The position numbers were made by a program, and so were the translations under genes. From Arabidopsis thaliana (taxonomy: Eukaryota > Streptophyta > Magnoliopsida > Brassicales > Brassicaceae): DNA of 64,000 nt. The notes under the pieces were generated by a model. That model saw only the letters and a list, made by a program, of their open reading frames with translations. It made no database searches and had not been told where the DNA came from. Positions 9,688-20,500 of this stretch are shown here, piece by piece. Numbering within the stretch: the stretch's first letter is position 1; each line of letters opens with the position of its first letter. Where the stretch lies: the NCBI RefSeq assembly GCF_000001735.4, contig NC_003070.9, positions 7,192,001 through 7,256,000 on the forward strand, read 5' to 3'.

Positions 9688-10489
9688 CTAGGGGTGAACC
9701 CCTTTATTCACCTCATTTTGCATTAATCAATAAAAATATACCATATCAAATCCTAATTAAATTACATAATAAATTAAAACTATAATTATAAATCCAAACC
9801 GATATATAATCTCGTTTAATTACAAAATCTAAACCCTAATTCTCTTTTGTAAACCCAAACCACCATTTAAACTCATTTAGTCGTAAAAAAACTAAACCCT
9901 AATTGTATTTTGTAAACCCAAACCGACATTTAACCTCGTTTAATTATAAAATCTAAACCCTAATCGTACTTTCTAAACCCAAACCGATATTTAACCTTGT
10001 TTTCTAATAAACTCAAACCGATACATAATTTCGTTTTAGTGGCAAATTAGATTTTATAATTAAATTAAATTCTTTATTATTATTAGGTATCACATTTTAA
10101 TTGGCTAAAATAAAAGAGGTGAATATAAGAGCAACCCCAACCTTGTATCTTAGTTAATCTTTAGCTATAAAAGTGATTAAATTTAATGAAACCAACAAAC
10201 CTTAGCTAAGATAAACATCTTAATTAAGATGTTTTCTTAAAACTAAGAAGAGTATATGTGTTGTGTTTTGAGTGGATAGACATTGTTTTGGAATAGTTTG
10301 AATTGTTGTTTTTTAAGAATCCAATAGTTCTTAACCATTGGAAAAAAACTAGTTAAGCTTCTTCCTAACTTTTCTTAACTTAGTAAAAACAACTTTTTAT
10401 TTTAAAATAAGGTTAAGATTCAAAATTAAGAACCAATTGGTTCTAAATCATTGGAGTTGCTCTAAGGGTTCACATCTAGGGGTGAACCC
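9688..10489. mobile_element. MITE-like element carrying internal ~61-bp repeats (hosts a nested element)
   Basis: Both ends carry the direct repeat CTAGGGGTGAACCC (9688-9701 and 10476-10489). When the nested insert at 10129-10462 is removed, the ends also form inverted repeats of about 27 bp (CTAGGGGTGAACCCCTTTAT against CTAGATGTGAACCCTTATAT, both continuing into TTCACCTC). The interior has about four units of 61-63 bp starting near 9790, 9851, 9914 and 9975, each with AAACCCAAACCGA and CTAAACCCTAAT. No coding capacity. The corresponding site beside NRDE copy 1 (near 3540) lacks it. Superfamily not determined. Confidence 0.6.
10129..10462. mobile_element. Nested MITE with TAA target duplications (PIF/Harbinger-like)
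   Basis: A 334-bp AT-rich segment begins GAGCAACCCCAA and ends TTGGAGTTGCTC, an imperfect inverted repeat. It is flanked on both sides by TAA (10126-10128 and 10463-10465). A 3-bp TAA target duplication is typical of PIF/Harbinger (Tourist-like) MITEs. It lies inside the right arm of the element at 9688-10489, so it is the younger of the two. Confidence 0.6.
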
Positions 10490-10497
10490 AAGTTTTT

Positions 10498-11216
10498 TTC
10501 CTAAATAAATAAAAACTAGTTGGTTTTCTTAAAATTTCCTATGTCAATTGTTCACTTTATATTTTTCATCTACTCAGTTCTTGAGTTATTTTTCCATATT
10601 TTCTCTTTTAACTTTACTTTCACGTTAAGTCATGTATTAATTTGATATTCCTGTGAGAACACCGAGCTATAGTTTGCACTTTGCAGAATGAACAAGTACT
10701 GACACCACGTCGTACGTGGTAATGAACAAGAGCAATGGAATCAAGAAAAATTAAAGCGAGAACATAATGGATATTAAGAAAATTTAAGAACATATATATA
10801 GAAAGTAAGGAAAAGCAAGCACACTAGATATATATCAGAACAAGTATAACAAGAAAGCCCGGACATGAAGAGATTGTTCATTTCGTAACTCTTTACGGTT
10901 GATGAAAGATTACTCTTTTCCAAAATGAATTACTTTCATATATTATCAGAATTATTATAACCAAATCACACAGTTATAAATAATTTGAAATAAACTTAGT
11001 CTTAATTTGAAGCCACTAAAAAACCCTTTGCTATCCTCTTCAGATTTTGGGATGCTAGCTCTTAATTTCACATGTCCATGATAAAAATGATCAAGTTGAG
11101 CGTATGAATATTACTTAACTTGTGTCACAAGAAATCGCTTCTCTTTTTAATTTGGTAAGCGAAGTCTTAAATGATTTCACATTTACAGATCAACTAATTA
11201 ACCTAGTTATTATTGT
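10498..11216. other. Rest of NRDE copy 2 3' flank
   Basis: Non-coding DNA that resumes the match to 3540-4190 after the transposon pair. No gene or RNA is recognised. Confidence 0.5.
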
Positions 11217-11272
11217 AGAACGCATAATCTCTCATCTCACTGCGGTTATGGAAATAATTGATAGAACCTGAG
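11217..11272 (+). pseudogene. Tail fragment of an F-box gene
   Basis: These bases match the last codons of the F-box gene at 5491-6681 (CGCATAATCTCT through the stop codon). They read RIISHLTAVMEIIDRT then stop, against RIISALTAVMGLTDRT in the intact gene. The following 3' flank also matches (11273-11500 against 6682-6960). The rest of this F-box copy has been deleted. Confidence 0.75.
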
Positions 11273-11543
11273 TAAACGATATCTATCTCATGCTTTTTTA
11301 TTTATGTTGGATCAATAGAGCAAAGTTTCCCGATCTGTACCACTGTTTCTTTCCCATATGCAATCTTTAGAGGTCTGAAATCAGTTGTAACTTGTAACAG
11401 AGATGTACCAAAAGCTGATGAGATTATATCTTTAGGCATTTGTATAAAAAAAGACTGTATAATATATATCATAAAGATTTTAAATTAAGAAAAATATTAA
11501 GTTATTACAAACTGAAACCTCGAGTTGCTTCTAGGACTTAATG

Positions 11544-14500
11544 TTATGCAAGAGTAGATACCTTGTGCGTTAACCTTGTTTCCTTGCTTGCAGCATCATT
11601 CGTGACTTCTAGATGATCAGCAAAGAACAAAATCTGCAAAACAAGTAAAACTAGATCTTAATATCAAGACAATGCACTCTCATGAATCAGTCACTAACTA
11701 AAGTGAAGCTTACTTTGCTCATAAACTGGACGTTTGATGAATCAGTAGCCATGACTTGCATTCCAAGGCAGGTGTTTGGGACACTACAGAAAGGGCAGAA
11801 GATAGTTTTGAAAACACATCCATCTTGCTGGCACCAAATACCCTGACCATTTGAGCTTTCAGAATTTGTGCAGAGTCTCTGATTAACCAATGAGCAATCT
11901 GTCATGATAACTGAAACACTTGTTGGCATTTCTGCAGAACCTGTTCCTGATGTTTCTTTCAGAAGAGACAGCAAATAGGTTTTGGACGACGAAGTCAACA
12001 TGCATATGGGATATGAGTTGTTCTCAGGGTGACTTAATGTACTTCTGCAGAGTGAACATGATATCCTCATCACTCTCTGATCCACTTCTGGAAACCCAAA
12101 TTCAATTCTTCTAGTGAAACTCGTGTGATCCTCGGGTCTATTGTCAGGAGCATTACTGTTTTCTTCTTCAAGGTCAATGATGATTGGAGATGTAGTAAAC
12201 TTTCTTCTCTTCAAAACATGTGAATTAACACTCATGTTCAAAGGTGACTCTGCTTCTAGAGTCATATTACGCATATCACCAATGGAATATCTCTCAGGAG
12301 TTACAGACGATTCAGCTCCAAGAGGAGATCTTCTGAAATTTGCATTAGATACATGCCGTTTTAAGAATTGATCAGGAGACTTCAGAGATCTCAGACCTGT
12401 TTCTAGGCTAGAGCTTTCATACTTCGAGCTAGAACATGGTCTGGCTGTTGCAATACCATTGATCATACCAGAGACAAAAGATGTTTCTGGATCTTCATCA
12501 CAGTTGGTCACCGATGACTCCTCACAATACCTGTACATGACAGCTTTTAAGTTTAGGACAATTATACTTTGGGAGATGTTGTGATCGAATCTTATATACT
12601 TTGAGAGATATGGTTTGATAAGCTTACCCAGGCTCAGGTTGGACCTCGCAGTCAAGGTCAATGACTCCTTTGCAGCATTCAGCTTCCCTTTTAACTTGAA
12701 TGAATGTGTGAGCAGGTATTGTTTGCTTTGGTTCCACATGACTAGATTTGTTCTGAGTCTGATTCTCCTTTCTTACGAATTCATTTCTTTGGTTTTCAGA
12801 GGACAAGTTCTGCTCATGAGACTCTAACATCTTGCTGTCAACTCTCTCCTGCATGAAATTCTCAAAGAATATTAATGGTTCTGTATGTAATAAAGTTCCA
12901 AGTAAAGGAATGAGATTGTTTTGAACCTTGACACTGCTGAAAAAATATCTTAGTCCTTCCATAGAAGCTTCAAAATTATCATACACTTTGATAGATGCCT
13001 TAGCCACTTTGAAATAGACGCTCTGTTCCTTGGTTGTCGGTAACCTCAGAGCTACAATAACTGAATTTAAAACAAAACGTTTCGATAGATATTGAAGTCT
13101 TATAAAATTACCTAAGAATATGATGGCACCATAATCAAACCTATGACGGATACATCGTCCTGCTGCTTGATTTAAAGCACGATACGCCTGTTGGCAATAC
13201 CACTCACTCCCTCCAAGAAGGTTTTTAGATGATTTGTTGGTATCATTATATTTTCTCTTTAGCTCGACTAGAATATCGCCCCTGGCAAGAAAGTGATTCG
13301 TTAGAAAAACTGTTACCCTCCAAAGACGATTTCGAACGAAGCTGAAAGATTCTTACAAGTTTGGAAGTGGAATGCCAACAATTATCTGTACGTAATCATC
13401 AAGGTTTAACAGTTCCATCCATAAACCAATTTGAGTAGTATAAATCAAAAATATCCTTTAGTTTCTATAGCAGCAGAGGACTTAAAAAAAGGATACCACT
13501 GCCCTGGCGTTGTCATCAGAAAAATCCATCCCTTCTGAAACCTGAGAGGAACATGTAGAATTTGAACACAAACCATGTCATGCTCTGATGCTCATAAGGT
13601 CCCTTTAAATAAACATCAATAATAGAAACTAAGACAAAAAAAACAACAACAAACCTTTCCTCTACATACTGCAAGAAATGCAGATCCTCTCTTGGAATCA
13701 TCTTGAGCCTCAGTTATAACAGACCCTGCTTTCTTAACGCTGCTATTTCTTCCAATCAATCTGTTCTTTCCGCTTATCGAATCATAGTATTCCTTGAGAA
13801 CAGTTTCGAAATCGTCCTTGGATCCTCCTCTTGGTTCTGCAACCAAGAATAAGAATGCATCAGTTTAGGATTTGTTGCAACAGTTTTTACATGATCACAG
13901 AAGTTAGATGTTACTTACCGATAAAAAGGTCTGTTTTCAAGCAGAGCCGAGACCATTGTCCAGTTTCATGCCAACGTGTGCAAAGTTTTTCCATCAACTT
14001 ATAGCTTGGAAAGAATACAAGAGAGCCACCTGGTACAATAGTGCAGATTTCTTCCAATGATTTCCCTAGAGCGTCCTTTCAAAGCAAAGGAGAAGCATTG
14101 CGTTTTACAACAGACGAAAATATTGAATCACAATACAAATAACAAATTTACAGGCAAAAGGAGCTTGAACAAGTACCTGGAATGCATATGCCTCAGCTGT
14201 TCTATAACTTGCGTTTAGAGGATAGTTACCAGGAACAGTGGAGATTGCACCAGCCCACACCTGGAACAATATTGTTAAATCATACATTCAGTTCTTGAAA
14301 GTGTTGCTAAGTGGAGAGCCTTTAGTCGGAACCTGCATATTAGGATCAATCACATGTGGAGCCTCTAAACAAGTACCAAACTGCATCCCAAGTTCAGATG
14401 AGAAAGAATTCATCGGTGACAAAGTCCTAACCAAGAAGGAGATGGCTCAAGAAACATTTAGCAAATCACTCTTTGCAGAAGCAATAGTAAGCAACAAGAT

Positions 14501-16998
14501 ACTACTGCTTACCCAGATGTTAAAATGATGGATAAAGACAGATCAGCTAAGTCTTTGAAAACAACAGACGGATTCATGCACCATAAACTGAAAGTATTCG
14601 TCCACCCATTATCTCCTGCATTCCATTAAAGTAACAATGAACACATTTTCGGATAAATATCTATAAAGCATTCACTTGTACGGCTGTACCTCTCTTAGCA
14701 GAACGTTGTAAACCCATTTCATAATCTAGGACGTGACTTCCATTTCTTGAAAAGAAGTATGTAAGTGTAGCAAACAACTCTACATGAAAATTTTGCAATA
14801 AGCTCTCATCTTCAAAATTACATAACAAAGGATCAATGCTTAAAAAAGTTAGTGAGACGCAAAAAAAAACCTTCTAGTGTGGAGACAGATATCCCACTCA
14901 AATAAGGCTTATCCGGGTCAATTTCTGCTGCTTCTGATTTTGTGATCGCCTTGACCAGTAAGCAAAACGTCACATTCAAGCATAGTAAAAAGGTATGCGG
15001 CGTAGCCAGATAACACAGAAGAAATGACTTACTTGGTTAAAACATGCCTTTAAGTTTGGGAAGTTTTCTCGAGTGATATTGAATTCCTTTAGCTCTTTCA
15101 AAGCTCTATCTCCAGTCCAGCTGTCACATTGATAAACAGCAGAGAAAAAAAAAAAACTATGAAGTATATTGCATATACATAGAGTTGGTTGAAAAGTTTC
15201 AACTTACTTAGAGAAATAGTGGTCAACATCACGTTTTGCGAGTGAATCCTTCTTTCTTCCAATCCAGCTTATCAATCCCTAAATACATAGAACAATACTT
15301 CAATATTAAAAAGTAGACAGCAAAAGCTACCTCTTAATATTTTATCTTGCAGATAAATGACTCACCTCTACTACTTCATACAAGGAATCATATATCTCTG
15401 GCTCAACCTCACTCATCTGTTCTAGTTCATTCTTCAATTCTGCATAACACATAAGTCACATTAGTAAAGTATATTTCAGTGAACTAAACTTGTGTTTGAG
15501 TATTACATACTGAAAATAATGTCTTCTTCCAAGTTAATGCTTCCTGCTTCACGAGCAATGTCTTCCATATTACTGTGGACAGTGAAAGATTTTAGTAGAC
15601 GGCCTTAACCATCAACATCATCAAAGCATACTAAGAAAGTTCTGAAGCTTACTGTGCTTCATCAAAGATTATAATCGCTCCTTGTAGATTTACTCCGCCT
15701 CGGATGACAGGATCAATTATATAGGAATAAGGGCAAAAAACCAATTGTGCAACCTCCAACATTTTCCAGGAAGCAAAATATGGACAGCCTAAAAAGAAAA
15801 TAGTTTGAGATAAAGAAACTGAAATAATACAATCACTTAATAAACCAAATCCTAACCTGTAACAGTTTTTCCAATTTTTACAAGGTCTTCAATATCATGA
15901 ACCCCATTGTGACCGGTCTGCTGAAGTGATGGGTAAGCTAAGATCCGACCGACGCCACTGGAAGTTAAAGAAAACAATTAAATGGTTCGCAGGAGGTAAC
16001 AAAAAAATGAGGAAACATAAAGAACTTAGACTATTAGGGAAAAGTTACTTGAACTCGGCACATTTTATGTTTTTCTTATCTTTTAGGAGCAACCGACTAG
16101 AAAAATAAATAGATGTTAGTATAGATAGGTTATGCTATAGTTGAAAATGATAGTGAGATGGTATGAATATGGATGCAAATTTACCATTTTTCGTCTACAT
16201 TCTCTTTCCCCTGTACATGACTATTGGTGCAGTAACGTTTCCTTGAACCCTAACACAATGAAAGATGTACCAAAAAGAAACAATGTTAATGAGTAGCTGC
16301 AACTAATACATAAATAAAACAAGATCCTCCGATCAAGTTTTGACATACCAATACAGTCATGGGAACTCTGTAACCGGTTTTTCGATACTCACGAATGACT
16401 TGAGTGATCTGAGCATGAGTTCGTCTATAAAACAAAAACAAACAATCAATCAATAACAATAAGAAAAACATAAACATTATTTGGAACATTTTTTCAAAAC
16501 TAATGTAATGCTTACGAAGCATAGTATATGGTGGGAATCTGAGGTTCATGTGGCTCCACATTACTAGATCCAGCAATATCTGTTCAGAAATATAACCAAT
16601 ATTTAACAACTACTAGAACTAATTAATCTCCCCAACCAATCATAGACGCAATTTCATTAGTGTCATGACAAACCTGAGGGCTGCGTTTTCGAATGAGACA
16701 AATTTCCATTAGGAAACCGAGATTTGTAGCTCTTTTGCCAAGCGAGAACGGAGCAGAGCAAAGACAGAGATTTGCCTGTACCCGTGGGAGACTCGAGCAA
16801 TGCGTGGGAGTGACCATCTCTCTGGGCACGATCAAGCGTAGATATGACCCGGCTCATGAACGCAAGCTGTGTTCCGTAGGGTTGGTAAGGGAATTCAACT
16901 TGAAGGCCTCCGATTTGGTAGACATTCTTAGGGTTTTTGGAGTTTAGGGTTTGTTTCACTTCTTCCTTCGAATCCGATTTACTTCTTGTGGAAGCCAT
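11544..16998 (-). CDS. FANCJ/RAD3-like DNA helicase, copy B, complete
   Basis: Iron-sulphur SF2 helicase of the XPD/FANCJ family, expected to act in DNA crosslink and replication repair in the nucleus. About 20 exons on the minus strand. Exon 1 starts at 16998 and has Walker A ([12 protein letters not shown]). Motif Ia and the first Fe-S cysteine ([20 protein letters not shown]) are near 16200-16370. Further Fe-S cysteine and helicase residues ([20 protein letters not shown], then IIIFDEAHN) are near 15650-15790. The C-terminal RecA half includes [42 protein letters not shown] and the motif VI region [13 protein letters not shown] near 13150. The last exon (11633-11544) ends HKVSTLA. I saw no disabling change. 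I believe it is At1g20750. A 516-bp divergent promoter separates it from the EH1 gene (17515). Confidence 0.88.
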
Positions 16999-17097
16999 CT
17001 TCCGTTATCTAGATCGGTGGATTCGGTGACGGAAGAAAAAACAATATGTAAGTAGGGGAATTGAGTTTCGAGAATTTCGTGTTGTTGAAATTAAGTG

Positions 17098-17107
17098 GGC
17101 GGGAAAA
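17098..17107. promoter_or_regulatory. E2F-type site upstream of helicase B
   Basis: GGCGGGAAAA (reverse TTTTCCCGCC) about 100 bp upstream of the helicase B start, in the same position and context as the site at 873-882. The second site of copy A is degenerate here (TTTCGCCG near 17119). Confidence 0.6.
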
Positions 17108-17214
17108 CTTTACCTTCTTTCGCCGTTGTTTACAGCTTGTCTGGCAAGCTAAGATCTCAAAAACGACGTACAGTACTGATCTGCTAAGAAAGAACGGCAA
17201 TACTTTCGCTCCAT

Positions 17215-17310
17215 TGACGATTGTGCAGAAGTGGGCTTATAAAAGCCCATTTATTAATTTTTGTCTTTTGAAAAAGTTAATTAGGCCTATAAAGGCCCAT
17301 TTACCAGCAA
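17215..17310 (+). promoter_or_regulatory. GGCCCA/AGCCCA (site II-like) motifs before EH1
   Basis: AAAAGCCCATTTA and AAAGGCCCATTTA stand about 55 bp apart. The first belongs to the near palindrome TGGGCTTATAAAAGCCCA, which wraps a TATA-like core. GGCCCA/AGCCCA elements are bound by TCP factors in promoters of growth-related plant genes. They lie in the bidirectional interval between helicase B and EH1. Confidence 0.4.
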
Positions 17311-17514
17311 AGCGAAAGAGAAAAAAAAAACAATCGTTAAGACGATTCGATCTTTTGCTGTGTCAGTCATTTATACGATTTTTTTTTTGTTAATTATTCA
17401 TCATTTCATCTGTTCGAATCGGGCAATTTTCGTCTGGAGAAATCTGGAGATAGGATTTTGATCGATTTCTAAGCTCTAATCTCAGTTTTTTGGGTAGCTC
17501 CGGTGATCCTTGAG

Positions 17515-20500
17515 ATGGCGGGTCAGAATCCTAACATGGATCAATTCGAGGCCTACTTCAAAAGAGCAGATTTAGACGGAGATGGTCGGATCAGTGGTGC
17601 CGAAGCTGTTGGATTTTTTCAAGGATCTGGTTTGTCTAAGCAGGTTCTCGCCCAGGTGAACATTTCTTCTTGGATCTCTCTGCTTTCTGATTGTTTCTCG
17701 CTAGAAAGATCTGATTTCGTTTTCTACGCAGCTGATTTGGGTTTCCAAAATGCCGTGATTTTGATTGTTCCATTTGAATTGCATTCTATTTCTGAGATTT
17801 TGAATTGCCTATGAACTTAATAAGAATTCACGGGGTCAGATTTGAGTACATTTGTGTGGAAATAAGCTTTAAATCTTTGGTGTACCAGTAATTATGTATT
17901 TGAATCTGGAAAAAATATCTGGCATACAGTTTCCTTGAAGGGGTTCTATTTAGCGGTGTTTGCTATATAAAATTGTTTACTGATCAGTTGTGTTTTGCAT
18001 TTGTAGATATGGTCGCTTTCTGATCGGTCACACAGTGGTTTCCTTGATCGGCAAAACTTTTATAATTCTCTGAGACTTGTAACAGTTGCACAGAGCAAGA
18101 GAGATCTGACACCTGAGATTGTTAATGCAGCACTGAATACTCCTGCAGCAGCCAAAATACCACCTCCCAAAATTAATCTTTCAGCTATCCCTGCACCCCG
18201 ACCTAATCCTGCTGCTACAACGGTCGGTCCAGTTTCCGGGTTTGGAGGACCAGGGGCTCCAAATGCGATTGTCAATCAGAATTATTTTCCACCTCAGCAA
18301 AACCAGCAAATGAGACCAAATCAAGGAATATCTGGGCTGACTTCACTTAGACCAGCGGCTGGTCCAGAATATAGACCAAGTGCCTTATCAGGTCAATTCC
18401 AACCAGTTCCTGTTGGTAGTGTTACGCATCCTCCTCAGCCTGTTCCCACTAGTGTATCTGGTCCTGGTAGTTCAACGTTCAATCTTAATAGTTTGTATGC
18501 TGGAGCTGGAAACACCAGCGGATATTCGTCAGGCTTTGGAGGGGGCAGCTTAGCAGCACCTTCTCCTGGCTTAAAACAAGAGTCACACATTGATCCAAAG
18601 GCGCTTGTTGTATCTGGAAATGGAGGTGACATGTTTTCCTCTTTCCAGCAAAAACAAGAACCCACTCTGAGTAATTCTTCAATTAGTTCAGCCATTGTCC
18701 CTACTTCTGCTGGAATCCAACCTCCAACAAAGCCTAATGCTCTCGATTCCCTACAGAGTACTTTCTCAATGCTACCTTCAGGAAATCAGCTTCAGCAGCC
18801 AAGGCCAGCAGCAAGCTCACAGCCTGCAGTGTCCTCACAAGGTCCATCCTCCGGTTTGCCACCTGGAAGTGCAGTTGGATCTGGCCATTCTACTCCTGCT
18901 GGAAATAATCAGCCTCCGTGGCCAAAAATGAAACCATCCGATGTTCAGAAATACACAAAGGTATTTATGGAAGTTGATAGTGACAAGGATGGAAAAATCA
19001 CTGGTGAGCAGGCGAGGAATCTATTTTTAAGCTGGAGGTTACCCAGGGGTAAGGATTTTCAATCTCGCAGTCTACTTTACATAAAGAACATAATTTTTCT
19101 GTTAATATATGAAATGAACTGTTACCTCCGTTGTAATTAGATGCAATTCTGGATTGAAGAATCCTTTTAGAACTTTTTTTCGTCTCCTTTCTTCATGGGA
19201 CAGACCATGTGCTGTTATGTTAAATATATTTGCTACCCTCCTGAGGGTTATGTTCCTTTAATAACATATGCAACTGATAAAGCTATGAAGTGCTTATGCT
19301 AACATTTTCCTTTTACTTGGTTCCCAGAGGTATTGAAGCATGTGTGGGAATTATCTGATCAGGATAATGATACTATGCTTTCTCTGAGGGAGTTCTGCAT
19401 TTCATTGTATTTGATGGAGCGGTATAGAGAAGGCCGTCCTCTCCCGACCGCACTTCCTAGCAGCATCATGTTTGATGAAACACTGCTATCTATCTCAGGC
19501 GCACCCAGTCATGGCTATGCAAATGCTGGATGGGGATCTGGTCAAGGTATTGCCCAGATTTGATGCATTTTAGTGATGATCTTTTCCCTTTCCCTGGTAC
19601 TTCACTTTAAGTCAAATTTCCGTATTGGAAGGTTTTGTACAGCAACCAGGGATGGGTGCGCGGCCAATCACTCCAACGACTGGTATGAGACCACCAGTTC
19701 CTGCACCAGGCCCTCAACCTGGCAGTGGTATACCACCTAATCAGCCAAGGAATCAAGCGCCAGTTTTGGATGCTCCTTTTGCTAATCACCTAGGTAATGG
19801 ATATTCTGCAAGCTCAAATCTTCCAGAAGCAGCAGCTGATGAGGAAAAGGTGATCAGGATATTTAAGCTTAGATGAGTTGCATTTCCATATGCGTTTCCT
19901 TGGAGGCTTGTGAAACAAAAATTTCTAATCTGTGTAGGTTGATGAAAAGCAGAATGCCTATATGGACTCCAGGGAGAAACTTGATTACTACCGGACGAAA
20001 ATGCAGGATATTGTGAGTATTACTCTTGTTATTTGAGAAGTGAGAAATTACTTTGATCTGTCTCAGTTTGCTATATTTAAAAATAATTAACTTTTGTTGA
20101 TGTAAACTTTGATATATTTGTATTCATTAATACCTTAACGAAATTGTTAGCTCTTTTGAAAGAGGGAATCTTGATTTTTCTCTGAAACGTTTGAAAGATT
20201 GTGTGTAAGATTAAGACCAATCTACTGGAATCTGACCATCTAGATTAAGCTGCAGAACTTGAATGTTATCTAGGTAATGGTCTTATAAGTTTGAGATTGT
20301 TGGTCTCCTGAAGTTCTGATCTTTTCCTATAGGAACGTATTTCCTGTTTGAGGCTTTGCTATTTAGATCTAGTTCTTCAGCTTGATCTATTATCTTATTT
20401 AGATTATATTTACAATCTGTGTGTCAGAGAGTAAGGTTCTTGTGCTGAGATCCAATTCTCACCATCCCACTTTTTCATTCATCTTTCTCTCAGGTCTTGT

